From Streptomyces sp. NBC_01235 (GTDB lineage Bacteria > Actinomycetota > Actinomycetes > Streptomycetales > Streptomycetaceae): DNA of 64,000 bases. The stretch's first letter is position 1, and each line of letters opens with the position of its first letter. The position numbers and the translations under genes are program-made. The DNA lies in the NCBI RefSeq assembly GCF_035989285.1, contig NZ_CP108513.1, positions 4,960,001 through 5,024,000 on the forward strand. The letters run 5' to 3'. Shown piece after piece: positions 7,928 through 16,482 of the stretch. The notes under the pieces were generated by a model. That model was not told the DNA's origin. It saw only the letters and a program-made list of their open reading frames with translations, and ran no database searches.

Positions 7928-8578
7928 TCAGGACTGGCGCAGGTCCTCCATGGTCACGGCCACACCGGGCAGGACGGAGGGGGCGGGAGCCCGCAGCCCG
8001 TCCAGGAACAGCTGGAGGTGGCGGTGGACGAAGCGGTCGGCGCTCAGGCATCCGGTGCCGGCCGGGGGCCGGCTGAGCTGGGCCACCGCGATCATCACGT
8101 CGCCCACGCCGACGTCGGGCCTGAGCTGCCCTGCCGCCTTCGCGCGGTCCATGACCTCCTCGATGATCCGCTCGACCCGTTCGCGTGCGGCTTCGAGGTC
8201 GGGGTGGTACTTGTCGAAGGTGCTGGAGATCATCGGGCAGAGCGCGCTGATCCGCTCGTCGGCGGAGACGTGCACGAACCGCTCCAGCGCCCCGAACGCG
8301 TCACCAGCCTCGGCGAGGGCGGCCTGTCCGGCCCGGACCGTACGGTCCAGCACCGAGCAGACGACCTCACGGACCAGCGCGTCCCGGTCGGGGAAGTTGC
8401 GGTACACCGTGGCGTTGCCGACGCCGGCCCGGCGGGCGATCTCGTCGAGCGGCACGTCGGGGCCGAACTCGACGAACATCTCGCGGGCGGCGGTGACGAT
8501 CCGCTCCCGGTTGCGCAGGGCGTCGGCGCGTGGCCGGGTCACCTTGGGCGCGGTGGGGTTGGCGGTCGCGGTCTGCAC
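7928..8578 (-). CDS. TetR family repressor of the efflux operon
   Basis: 216 residues. The N-terminal TetR domain (RERIVTAAREMFVEFG, then DEIARRAGVGNATVYRNFPDRDALV) is intact and is followed by a TetR_C ligand domain. The gene precedes the DHA2 pump on the same strand. Two matched palindromes lie 40-90 bp upstream of its start, suggesting autoregulation and drug-induced derepression of the pump. The assignment of this repressor to the pump is inferred from position. Confidence 0.92.
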   Translation of the reverse strand: MQTATANPTAPKVTRPRADALRNRERIVTAAREMFVEFGPDVPLDEIARRAGVGNATVYRNFPDRDALVREVVCSVLDRTVRAGQAALAEAGDAFGALERFVHVSADERISALCPMISSTFDKYHPDLEAARERVERIIEEVMDRAKAAGQLRPDVGVGDVMIAVAQLSRPPAGTGCLSADRFVHRHLQLFLDGLRAPAPSVLPGVAVTMEDLRQS

Positions 8579-8616
8579 GGCGTACTCCTGCTGAGTTCTG
8601 CGACGGACTGCGATCC

Positions 8617-8671
8617 GGGGATGTAGTCCCCGTTTCGCTTGGACACCTGGCTAAACGGGGAAGAGGTCCCC
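8617..8671. promoter_or_regulatory. Paired GGGGA-N5-TCCCC operators upstream of tetR
   Basis: The palindromes GGGGATGTAGTCCCC (8617-8631) and GGGGAAGAGGTCCCC (8657-8671) share arms and spacer length and are 40 bp apart, about four helical turns. Between them CCCCGTTT (8628) and AAACGGGG (8653) form a further inverted repeat. The arrangement suits two TetR dimers on one face of the helix, in the tetR-protease intergenic region. Confidence 0.65.
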
Positions 8672-8861
8672 GGTTATTTCCCGGACGGGAGACTTTCTTG
8701 ATGTGACCTGGGCCACACTCTCCGATCGCCCAGCCAGAGCCGACTACCGCCCGGTAACCCACGATCGGTCTCCTCCAGCGCGCGCCCGCGTGCGCCCCGG
8801 CACAGGGTGATCGCAAGGGTGCAGTCGGTGACCGGCGGCTGCCTGGAGCGAAAGGCCCCGC

Positions 8862-10187
8862 ATGCAGCCGCAGCCTGTGCGCACCGACCCGGCCCGCGCA
8901 GGCGAGCCGCTCCGCCGCCGGATACGCCCGCGCCGCGCCGCAGCCCTGGTCTGCGTCACCGCCCTGACGCTCGCGGTCAGCACATCGGCCGGCACGGGTC
9001 GGCTCGCGCCGCCCCCCGGCTCGACGACGGCCGGCGCGGGCCCGATCTCCCTGGCTCGTTCCGCCGCCCTCGCCCCCTGCATGATCAACGGTGGCTCGTC
9101 CGTCCAGATGTCCGAGGGCGTCCCGACCTCCGGCGGCTACTCCCGCTCCACCGGCACCGTCCGCGCCCTCACCCTGATGATCGACTTCTCGGACTCGCCC
9201 GGCCGGGGAAGCGCCCTGAGCCGCTACCGCGAGTTCTTCCCGCAGACCGAGGAATGGTTCCGCACGGCGTCCTACGGCCGCCTCGACTACCGGGCCGAGA
9301 CCCCGATCCGCCGCTGGCTGCGCATGCCCAAGCCGTTCCGCGCCTACGGCATAGAGCGCGGTGCGCCCTTCGACCCCGGCTACCGCGAACTCGTCCAGGA
9401 CATCGTGGCCGCCGCCGACCCGTCGGTGGACTTCCGCGCGTACGACCTCCTGAACGTGCTGGTCACCCCGAACGCGGGCCCCTCCGCGCTGGACAGGGTC
9501 CTGTCGGTGACGTTCGCCGGCAACATGGAGGCGCCGGTCGCCGACGGGGTGTCGGTGGCGAACGCGTCCTTCGTCTACTCCCGCCAGGACGACGGCTCAG
9601 GCTCCTACGACAGCACCGGCTACCGGGTCCTCCCCCACGAGAACGGCCATGTCTTCGGCCTGCCCGACCTCTACACCCAGGAGGGCGGGGGAGCGGTCGG
9701 CCACTGGGACATCATGAGCGAGGACTGGGGGGCCAACAACGACCTGCTCGGCTGGCACAAGTGGAAACTGGGCTGGCTGGACGCCTCCCAGATCGCCTGC
9801 GCGGCGGCCCGCGGCACGACGGAGTACCCGCTGACGCCCCTGTCCCGCGCGGGCGGCCCGAAACTGGTCTTCGTCCCGGTCGACGCCCGCACCGGATACG
9901 CCGTCGAACTGCGCACCCCCGGCGGCAACGACGAGACGGTGTGCCGCCCGGGCGTCCTCATCTACAAGGTCGACGCCGACGTCGACACCGGCATGGGCCC
10001 GGTGACCGTCTACGACTCCCGCGCCGACAGCGGCGGCTGCACCCGCAGCCCCAACGTCCACGCGGAACTCTCCGACGCCCCCTTCGCCCCGGGCGAGACC
10101 TTCAGGGACCCGAAGCGGGGCATCCGGATCTCGGTGGCGGGGGCGGATCGGGAGGGGGATTACCGGGTGCGGGTGACCCGGGGGTAG
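8862..10187 (+). CDS. Secreted M6-like zinc metalloprotease
   Basis: 441 residues. The N-terminus has a long twin-Arg-rich n-region (RRRIRPRRAA) and a hydrophobic stretch ending in an AxA-like region, a Sec or Tat signal. The catalytic motif HENGH (residues 259-263) is an HExxH zinc site followed by GLPDLY, typical of M6/immune-inhibitor-A-like proteases, and WDIMS about 24 residues later supplies the Met-turn. It probably acts outside the cell on protein substrates. The 274-bp upstream region is shared with the divergent tetR; the start ATG has only a weak GAAAGG ahead of it. No PDZ or cell-wall anchor is visible. Confidence 0.87.
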   Translation: MQPQPVRTDPARAGEPLRRRIRPRRAAALVCVTALTLAVSTSAGTGRLAPPPGSTTAGAGPISLARSAALAPCMINGGSSVQMSEGVPTSGGYSRSTGTVRALTLMIDFSDSPGRGSALSRYREFFPQTEEWFRTASYGRLDYRAETPIRRWLRMPKPFRAYGIERGAPFDPGYRELVQDIVAAADPSVDFRAYDLLNVLVTPNAGPSALDRVLSVTFAGNMEAPVADGVSVANASFVYSRQDDGSGSYDSTGYRVLPHENGHVFGLPDLYTQEGGGAVGHWDIMSEDWGANNDLLGWHKWKLGWLDASQIACAAARGTTEYPLTPLSRAGGPKLVFVPVDARTGYAVELRTPGGNDETVCRPGVLIYKVDADVDTGMGPVTVYDSRADSGGCTRSPNVHAELSDAPFAPGETFRDPKRGIRISVAGADREGDYRVRVTRG

Positions 10188-10519
10188 CCGCACCCTGCCC
10201 GGATCCACCACCGACAGCGGCCACCACTGGCAGCGGCCACCATCGACAGCGGCCACCATCGACAGCGGCCACCACTGGCACCGATCCGCTCAAGGGAAAC
10301 GATCCTTCAGGAAGCTGCGCGCCTGCTCCTCGCCCTCCCCCGGGCCGCCCGGCGGTCCTTGCTGCGGCGCCTGAGGGCCGCCATGTACCCGATCGCGCCG
10401 AGCGCGACGACCGCGTCACGTACGACTTGACGATGGACGAGAAGAGCCAGTAGGCCCGCACCACCACGGTGCAGACCAGCTCGGGAATCAGCCGGGAATC
10501 AGCAGGGAATCAGCAGGGC
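10188..10519. other. Intergenic region with minisatellite and possible membrane-protein debris
   Basis: After the protease stop comes the 16-bp minisatellite listed separately. On the minus strand at about 10310-10470 two overlapping frames give plausible pieces of one protein (AYWLFSSIVKSYV in one frame, then DAVVALGAIGYMAALRR in the next), which looks like a small frameshifted membrane-protein remnant. No intact gene is supported. Confidence 0.35.
10215..10278. repeat. Four tandem 16-bp repeats
   Basis: CAGCGGCCACCA recurs every 16 bp at 10215, 10231, 10247 and 10263, joined by CTGG or TCGA. It lies just downstream of the protease gene. Confidence 0.9.
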
Positions 10520-10744
10520 CTCGACGAGCGCAAGAACCCCGGCTGCGGCTTCGAGGCGAATGCCGACTGGAACGCGGCCCGCAACATCTTGCACCTGTAC
10601 CGGATCGGCCACGTGGCGATCCCGGCTGCCGGGACGGCAGTCGCCGGGCGCGCACGTCGCGTCAAGCCCGCCACCGCAAGGCAGGCGGGAATCTCACGGC
10701 TTCAGCCGGGCGAGCACTTCAATACCAGGCGGACCAGGCCATGA
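10520..10744 (+). pseudogene. C-terminal remnant of an IS200/IS605-type TnpB (OrfB)
   Basis: The frame contains CGFEANADWNAARNIL, which corresponds to the last Cys of the TnpB zinc finger and the RuvC-III Asp helix, then GISRLQPGEHFNTRR, a typical actinobacterial TnpB C-terminus. Only about 70 of roughly 400 residues remain, and the preceding part of the frame has no TnpB content. It is therefore a dead element fragment. TnpB proteins are RNA-guided nucleases, and a guide RNA normally overlaps this 3' end. Confidence 0.75.
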
Positions 10745-10834
10745 GTGGCCGCGTCCGGCAAGGACGCCCAGAAGGCCGTCGCCGGCCTCGCCGCCGACGG
10801 CACCCACTACGTGAACACCCTGCCCAAGCCCTGA
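10745..10834 (+). pseudogene. C-terminal tail of an unrecognised gene
   Basis: Directly after the TnpB remnant stop, a frame reads ASGKDAQKAVAGLAADG, then THYVNTLPKP and a TGA stop. Codon use is natural for Streptomyces. It reads like the end of a longer protein whose front was removed by the insertion. The family was not recognised. Confidence 0.3.
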
Positions 10835-10893
10835 TCCCCGTCGCCCCCCGTTACGGTGTCCCGGACACCGTCCACGGGGAGCACACACCACCC

Positions 10894-12480
10894 ATGCCAC
10901 TGCCCGACGCCGCTGCCTCCAGCGACATCAGCACCCCTGCCGAGGCCGTAGCCCCGCTGATGCGCGGCGTCGCCGTGCTGCACCGGCTCACCGAGGCGAA
11001 CGGCGTCCTGAGCCTCAGCGCGCTCGAACGCGCCACGGGCCTGGCCCGTTCGACCGTCGACCGGATCGTGGCGACGCTGGCCCGCATGGGATACGTCCGA
11101 CTCGACGGCCGGGACGCGATCCTGACCCCCCGCGTCATGGAACTCGGCAACGCCTACCTGGCGGCGCTGCGCCTGCCCGCACTGCTGTCCGCCCGTGCGG
11201 ACGGCCTGGCCGACGAACTGGACGAGTCCGTGTCCCTGGCGGTCGCCGACCACGACGGCATCCGCTTCATCCACCAGGCGACCCGCCGCCGCGCGATGTC
11301 CCTGAGCTTCCGCATCGGCGACCTGCTCCCGGCCGAACGCACCGCCCCCGGCCCGCTGTTCGCCACCGAGTGGACGGACGAGGAGTGGCACACCTGGCAC
11401 ACCCGCCGCACGACGGACCCACACAACCGGGCCTTCCCGACCGTACCGCCACTCCCACCCGGCGCCCCCAAGGACGAGGAGTTCACACGAAGGACGACGG
11501 AAGCGGCCTCCGCGAACTACGCCCTGGACGACCAGCTGATCGAACCGGGCCTGGTGGCGGTCTCCGTCCCCGTACGGGATCCGCGTACCGCACGGATCGC
11601 GTGCGTTGCGAACGTCGTCAGCCACACCAGCCGTCACACGGCGGCGCACCTGCGTGAAACGCTGCTCCCCCGCCTCCGGGCGGCCGTGTCGGCGATGGAG
11701 GACGACCTGCGCCAGGCCCCGCCTCCGCACCCCGGCCCGCCCCCGGCCGGCCTGGCGACCTGGACGGGCGCGTCGAAACAGGAACTCGGCCGGGAGTTCA
11801 TCGAGTCCCTGGCCCGCGGCCTGACCGTCCTGACGGCTTTCGGCGAGGGCAGGGCGGAGCTGACCCTCACGGAGGTCGCGAAGGCGACGGGCCTGGCGAG
11901 GGCGACGGCCCGCCGGGCACTGATCACGTACGAGCACCTGGGCCTGGTGACACCGACCCCCCACCGCACCTTCGCCCTCACCCCCAGGGTCCTCTCCCTG
12001 GGCTTCCCACCCCTCTCCCGCACGTCCCTCCCCCGCATCGCGACCCCCCACATGGCGACGCTGGCGGCCGAGATCCAGGAGACGACGTCCCTGGCGGTCC
12101 TGACCGAACGGGCCGACGAGATCCAGTACACGGCCCGGGCGACCGCGCGCCACGTCATGAGCGTGGACATCACGGTCGGGACGAGGCTGCCGGCCCAGGG
12201 GACCTCGATGGGCCGGGTCCTACTGCCGACAGGCACGGACGCACCGTCGCCCTACGCCCTGGTTGACGAGGAACTGGAACAGGGCGTGCGCGCGATCGCG
12301 GTCCCGATCCACGACCGGACGGGCCGGGTGATCGCCGCCCTGAACGCGGCGACCCACGTGGCCCGCCGCACGACCGAGGAGTGTGTCCACGACATCCTCC
12401 CCGCCCTGATGTCCACCGCCTCCCACATCGAGACAGACCTCCACACAGCGTCCCGCTTCACCCGAGTCCCCCTGACCTGA
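10894..12480 (+). CDS. Tandem double IclR-family regulator
   Basis: 528 residues containing two complete IclR modules in one chain. Module 1 has a winged helix (LSLSALERATGLARSTVDRIVATLARMGYV, about residues 43-72) and an IclR effector domain to about residue 270. Module 2 starts near residue 295 with LARGLTVLTAF and the helix LTEVAKATGLARATARRALITYEHLGLV, again followed by an effector domain. Single-module IclR proteins are about 250 residues. The second half resembles the PcaR/PcaU branch, regulators of aromatic catabolism; ligand unknown. The ATG at 10894 is preceded by GGGGAG; the open frame upstream (from 10741) is Arg-rich and runs through the remnant above. Confidence 0.85.
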   Translation: MPLPDAAASSDISTPAEAVAPLMRGVAVLHRLTEANGVLSLSALERATGLARSTVDRIVATLARMGYVRLDGRDAILTPRVMELGNAYLAALRLPALLSARADGLADELDESVSLAVADHDGIRFIHQATRRRAMSLSFRIGDLLPAERTAPGPLFATEWTDEEWHTWHTRRTTDPHNRAFPTVPPLPPGAPKDEEFTRRTTEAASANYALDDQLIEPGLVAVSVPVRDPRTARIACVANVVSHTSRHTAAHLRETLLPRLRAAVSAMEDDLRQAPPPHPGPPPAGLATWTGASKQELGREFIESLARGLTVLTAFGEGRAELTLTEVAKATGLARATARRALITYEHLGLVTPTPHRTFALTPRVLSLGFPPLSRTSLPRIATPHMATLAAEIQETTSLAVLTERADEIQYTARATARHVMSVDITVGTRLPAQGTSMGRVLLPTGTDAPSPYALVDEELEQGVRAIAVPIHDRTGRVIAALNAATHVARRTTEECVHDILPALMSTASHIETDLHTASRFTRVPLT

Positions 12481-12554
12481 CCCCACCCGACCCCCACACC
12501 CCCCCAACCCGAATCCGGTACGCTGACGCCTGTGACCCACAGGGCCGCAACCCC

Positions 12555-12627
12555 GCCTTCGTAGCTCAGGGGATAGAGCACCGCTCTCCTAAAGCGGGTG
12601 TCGCAGGTTCGAATCCTGCCGGGGGCA
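12555..12627 (+). tRNA. tRNA-Arg, anticodon CCT
   Basis: The 73-nt gene folds as a cloverleaf: acceptor GCCTTCG with CGGGGGC (two G-U type pairs), D arm GCTC...GAGC, anticodon stem CCGCT/AGCGG with loop CTCCTAA, and T arm CAGG-TTCGAAT-CCTG. The anticodon CCT reads AGG, a rare codon in Streptomyces. CCA is not encoded. Its 3' part is the attachment core for the tandem islands downstream. Confidence 0.93.
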
Positions 12628-12628
12628 C
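12586..12628 (+). repeat. att1: tRNA-borne attachment core of the island array
   Basis: The 43 bp from the anticodon loop of tRNA-Arg to 1 nt past the gene, beginning CTCCTAAAGCGGG and ending CCGGGGGCAC, recur without change at 32353-32395 and 60969-61011. Direct repeats of a tRNA 3' half are the classic mark of tyrosine-recombinase integration. Confidence 0.93.
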
Positions 12629-12646
12629 AGCGCGTTACGCCGCTGA

Positions 12647-12666
12647 CCTGGGGTTTCCTCCCCAGG
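12647..12666 (+). terminator. Hairpin downstream of tRNA-Arg / att1
   Basis: CCTGGGG pairs with CCCCAGG around a 6-nt loop, 20 bp after the tRNA. It is a likely tRNA terminator. Similar hairpins follow att2 and att3. Confidence 0.6.
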
Positions 12667-12923
12667 GAGGCGCCCTATTCGGCCTCGGACTCGTCGTCCG
12701 GGGCCGTTTGCGTGAGCGGACGGAGAGTTGATCTCCCGAATACCGCCCAACGGATCAGCATCATCCGGCACGGACTCCGGACTGGGATACTCCTCGCCGT
12801 CGGGCTCGGGCTCCGCTTCGGGAGCGGTGTTCTCGGAGGTGGCGCGGGCGCGCGGTACGAGCCGGGCGGGGGTCTGTCAAACGAGCGGCCCTGTCTCATA
12901 TTCGGTGGTGACGGAGCGTGCCG

Positions 12924-13172
12924 CTATCCGAGGAGGATGCGGTGGCGAAGAAGGGTGAAGCCTGCTCGTCCGTGCATCTGGCGCGCGATCCGCTTGGTCT
13001 TGGTGTTGACGCCCTCGGTGGGGCCGTTGCTGTAAGGAAGCGTGAGGGCGGCGTTTGCGGCGTCGCGGTCTCGTTCTAGACCTCGTGCGAAGGCATGCAG
13101 GTGGGGCAGGTCGGCGCCGCGGACCTGGACGATCCAACGTGAGAGCGCGTCGGATGTCGGCGTGAGGTGCAA
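12924..13172 (-). pseudogene. ISL3-family transposase, C-terminal fragment
   Basis: About 82 residues match the end of ISL3-type transposases, with the signature YSNGPTEGVNTKTKRI followed by ARQMHGRAGFTLLRHRILLG. The preceding roughly 400 residues are absent, and the fragment abuts the stop codon of the next gene at 13190. The region from 12667 to 12923 holds no supported gene; GGTCTGTC and CATATTCGGTGG near 12871-12907 look like the residual IS end. A matching N-terminal ISL3 fragment lies at 60367-60717, at the far end of the tandem island. Confidence 0.8.
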
Positions 13173-13189
13173 GGAGCGGGGCGAAGTCC

Positions 13190-14290
13190 CTAATAACTGC
13201 CGACGCTTTCCCGGATCACGCTATCGCTGGCGCGCAGAGCCGCCGTCAGCTCTCCTCGCAGCTCGTCCGGGAGGATCCCAGCACCGAGGGCGCAGGCGCG
13301 CACCAGCGCGCGACAGTCCTGCACTTGCCGGTCCGTGGCGATCTCGGTGAACAGAGGATGAGCCAAGTTCTCGCGGGCCGCGTAGCCGTCTTCGGCGTCC
13401 GTCGTCCTGCGGTGGAGGTCCTTGACGATGCGGTGCGCGGTGAGCGCCCCGGCGGAGCCGATCGCGTCGAGGACTGTAAGTCCGAGCCGGGTGTCGAAGA
13501 CGGTCATCCCAGGTTCGGTCTTCCTTCCGAGGTAGGCCGTCACCAGGTCCGCCATGTGGCCGTCGATCGGCTGCCCGACGTCGCGGCGGCATAGAACGGT
13601 CAGGCATGCCGTGACGGCTTGCTCCCACGGATCCCCGGGCATCGTGTCGGCAAGGAGGACAGCTGCCCACGCCGTGTCCCCCGCAGCGAGGGCGGCGAGC
13701 ACGGCGACCTGTCGACCGTCGAGCATCCGCTTTCCGATGCCATGGTGGACTTCGATGTGCGCCAGCGCCTCGGCCCATCGCCCCTCGGTGGTGAGGGTGC
13801 GCGTGCCGTCTGCGAGGAGGACGCGCCACAGCCATGCGCGAACCTCCTGGCGGTCTTCACCGGTCGCAGTGAGGTCCGCAGGTACGTTGACGCCCTCGAA
13901 CCGGGCGGCTGTGCCCGCCTCGACGGCCTTGTACAGGTTGAGGAGTCGCAGACGGCCCTCATCGGCGTGGCCGGCGCGGATCTGGAGGCGAGCGAGATTG
14001 ACGACCGGTTCAAGTCCTCGAATCGCGCTCATGCCGGGGAGGGGGCAGGCGTGGAGGTAGGCGGCGGCGTGCTGGTGGCACATCTCGCGGGCGAGGTCGG
14101 GGAGGTCGAGGTCGGAGGCGATGAGCGCGGCCTGGTTGTAGACGGCCGATGCGAGCCCCTGGTCGGTCTCTTCCACCGCAGTGTCGGCCAGATCGACGAG
14201 TGCCCTTACGCGTGCAGGCAGGGGCAGGCAGGCGGGGCGGAATCGGGCGACGAGCGGGAAGCGCTGGGCTATGGGGCCGTGCGGGTCCAT
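13190..14290 (-). CDS. Helical-repeat protein of unknown function, last gene of the lanthipeptide operon
   Basis: 366 residues from the ATG at 14290 (MDPHGPIAQRFPLVARFRP). The sequence is almost entirely alpha-helical with TPR-like pairs (ASAVYNQAALIASDLDLPDLA, then NLARLQIRAGHADEGRLRLLNLYKAV). No catalytic motif is seen. It follows the methyltransferase gene on the same strand with an 89-bp gap, so it may be co-transcribed. I recall similar proteins beside Streptomyces regulatory and RiPP genes but cannot assign a role. The frame extends 23 codons further upstream; the chosen start has GGGGGA before it. Confidence 0.7.
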   Translation of the reverse strand: MDPHGPIAQRFPLVARFRPACLPLPARVRALVDLADTAVEETDQGLASAVYNQAALIASDLDLPDLAREMCHQHAAAYLHACPLPGMSAIRGLEPVVNLARLQIRAGHADEGRLRLLNLYKAVEAGTAARFEGVNVPADLTATGEDRQEVRAWLWRVLLADGTRTLTTEGRWAEALAHIEVHHGIGKRMLDGRQVAVLAALAAGDTAWAAVLLADTMPGDPWEQAVTACLTVLCRRDVGQPIDGHMADLVTAYLGRKTEPGMTVFDTRLGLTVLDAIGSAGALTAHRIVKDLHRRTTDAEDGYAARENLAHPLFTEIATDRQVQDCRALVRACALGAGILPDELRGELTAALRASDSVIRESVGSY

Positions 14291-14379
14291 GGATCCCCCG
14301 GGGTCGAGAGTGAGGACTGCTGAAGCGACGGTGCCCGCCAGCCGTGTGCCGACGGGCACCGTCCGCTACGCGTGGGGCG

Positions 14380-16461
14380 TCATCGCCAGTCGACGAGGAT
14401 GCGGTTCAGCGGCGTGTCGAGGGCGAAGAGACCCGGGCGCCGCTCGATCTGAGGGGCGTCGAGGGGCTGGATCTCGAACGTGGCCTCACGATCTCGGTAC
14501 TCCCTGTCCCAGGTACGGATGGTGTCGGCGACCTTCGCGGCCAGCTCGTCGCCGCCGGGGCCGTGGCCGATGACGCCGAACTCCCAGAGCTTGCCACCCT
14601 CGGGAGTCTTCTTCTTCGACAGGCGCCGGGCGAGATATGTGACGGCACCCTTGTCGACGACCGCAGTCGACGAGGGGTAGGGGTCCTCGGTGAGCAGAGT
14701 GCCCTTGGCGCTCTGGGGGAACAGCATCCGGATCAGACCGGAGGGCAGGGAGCAGGTGACGAACAGTTCCATCCACTCCGGCGACTCCATGGCGCGGACC
14801 GTCATGCCGGTCCACTCCTCGGTGCGCGGCTGGTCAAGTACGCCCGCGAGGGCATCGGCGTCGATGTTGAGCCCGGCGGGGGCCTGGAGTCGTACGGCGC
14901 TGTCCGTACTGAGAGGGATCACTCGGCGGTCGTCGTCGGCGATGCCCCGCCGAAGCGGCATGAAGGTGTTCATCTCGCTGCCGAGGGACGCCCACCGGCC
15001 GTCGCGCTGCTCGTAGGCGATGGAGCGGGAGACGGTGCCCTTGAGGCGCTGGGGGACGAGGAGCCGACCGCCGGGCGCGAGCTGCTGCAGCCAGGCGTGC
15101 GGTACCCCGTGCGCGCCGACGGTGGCGATGATCCGGTCGTACGGCGCTCCTTCGGCGTAGCCGAGGGCCCCGTCGCGGGTCACGGCCTCGACGTTGGTGA
15201 TTCCGGCGGCGGCGAGGTGCGTGCAGGCACCCTCCACGAGGTCGTCGTCGACGTCGAGGGTGGTCACGTGTCCGTTCTCGCCGACCAGGTGAGCGAGCAG
15301 ACCAGCGTTGTAGCCGGTTCCGGCACCGAGTTCGAGGATGCGCTCGCCGGGCTGGGCGTCGAGCTGGTCCAACATGAGGGCGACGACGCCCGGCTGAGAG
15401 GCACAGGAGATGGACGTGCCGTCGGTGTCGTACTTGATGTGCACCGGTGCGTTGGCGTAGGCGTCTTCGAGCGACGCCTCGGGCACGAACACGTGGCGGG
15501 GCACGGTCCGCAACGCGGTCTCGACGGCGGGCGTGCGGGCGTGTCCGTCCGCACGGAGCTGGTCGACAAGGACGTTGCGGAGGCGCTCGGCGTCCGCCGT
15601 GGGGGTGGTGATCGTGTCGGTGTTCACCGCGCTGACGCTATCGATGTCCGCCGTTGCCCCGGTGGGCGACTCGGTGTGGTCACTCGTTCCCATGACTACC
15701 TCTCGTGCGATGTGGGACAGGGCGCTCTGGTCGTCCCGGAGGAGACCGGCGCGGTTGGCGTGGAAGATCACGTGGTGGGCGATGACGGCTCGCAGACCGC
15801 GGGTGAGGGCGCCGCGGCCCGCGAGGTCGGCGAGCGTGGCTCCCGCCCGTTCGAAGGCGGTCACCCATTCCTCGTGCGCGTGGAGTGGGCCACCCAAGCG
15901 GCAGAGGCTGTGGGCATCAGCGGCCATGAGTTTCCGCATCGCCGGAGCCAGTTCGGCGGCTCGTTCGGATGGTGGTGGATTGGCGGCCGGTCGAAGAGCT
16001 GCGACCTTCGCCCATACGTCGCCCTGTTCGAACCAATCGAGTCCAGCACCGCGCATCATGACGCTCGCCAGCAGGACGGCGGTCTCCCGGCGTCCCAAGT
16101 GCATCGGGCTCAGCTTGTAGGTGAGCAGGTGGCGGGAGTCGCTGTGGAACAGTTCGTGGGCTGCGTCCATGGCCTCCGGGCCGCCGAACGTGTCGGTCTC
16201 GGGCTCGTAGATGCAGGGCAGGCACGACACGGCCACGCCGTCGCCGATGAGATCGCTCAGGAGCGACTCAATGGCTGGTGAGGGCTTGTCGGCGAGGTAA
16301 CGCAGCGGCCAGGGCTGCTTGTTCATGAACCACCAGCCGGTGAGCTGCCCGTCGGCCTCGGCCTCAATCAGGGCGGGGCCGAGGCGTTCGACGATGGTGC
16401 GCCGGGCAATCTCGCGGTCGACGAAGGTGATGTTGTGCTGCTGCCAGCGGTCGGGAGGCAT
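14380..16461 (-). CDS. SpaB_C / protein-isoaspartate methyltransferase fusion (methyltransferase, FxLD system)
   Basis: 693 residues in two parts. Residues 1-260 resemble the thiopeptide-type/SpaB_C domain (WQQHNITFVDREIARR, then ERLGPALIEAEADGQL and WWFMNKQPWPLRY), which in LanB enzymes performs glutamate elimination. Residues about 300-690 are a PCMT-like O-methyltransferase with the SAM loop ELGAGTGYN near residue 377 and the upstream signature VPRHVFVPEASLEDAYAN. This architecture is that of the FxLD-system methyltransferase, expected to methylate an Asp of the modified peptide. AAGGA lies 6 nt before the start; lanC ends 21 bp upstream, so the genes are one operon. Confidence 0.87.
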   Translation of the reverse strand: MPPDRWQQHNITFVDREIARRTIVERLGPALIEAEADGQLTGWWFMNKQPWPLRYLADKPSPAIESLLSDLIGDGVAVSCLPCIYEPETDTFGGPEAMDAAHELFHSDSRHLLTYKLSPMHLGRRETAVLLASVMMRGAGLDWFEQGDVWAKVAALRPAANPPPSERAAELAPAMRKLMAADAHSLCRLGGPLHAHEEWVTAFERAGATLADLAGRGALTRGLRAVIAHHVIFHANRAGLLRDDQSALSHIAREVVMGTSDHTESPTGATADIDSVSAVNTDTITTPTADAERLRNVLVDQLRADGHARTPAVETALRTVPRHVFVPEASLEDAYANAPVHIKYDTDGTSISCASQPGVVALMLDQLDAQPGERILELGAGTGYNAGLLAHLVGENGHVTTLDVDDDLVEGACTHLAAAGITNVEAVTRDGALGYAEGAPYDRIIATVGAHGVPHAWLQQLAPGGRLLVPQRLKGTVSRSIAYEQRDGRWASLGSEMNTFMPLRRGIADDDRRVIPLSTDSAVRLQAPAGLNIDADALAGVLDQPRTEEWTGMTVRAMESPEWMELFVTCSLPSGLIRMLFPQSAKGTLLTEDPYPSSTAVVDKGAVTYLARRLSKKKTPEGGKLWEFGVIGHGPGGDELAAKVADTIRTWDREYRDREATFEIQPLDAPQIERRPGLFALDTPLNRILVDWR

Positions 16462-16482
16462 AGAGGTCCTTCGGTCGGTGGA

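Noticed and set aside
10200..10290. CRISPR-like array after the protease gene
   Set aside because: The repeats are contiguous 16-mers without unique spacers, so it is a minisatellite; no cas genes are present.
14344..16281. 645-codon plus-strand frame opposite the methyltransferase fusion
   Set aside because: Antisense shadow; the minus strand has SAM-binding and SpaB_C motifs and operon context.
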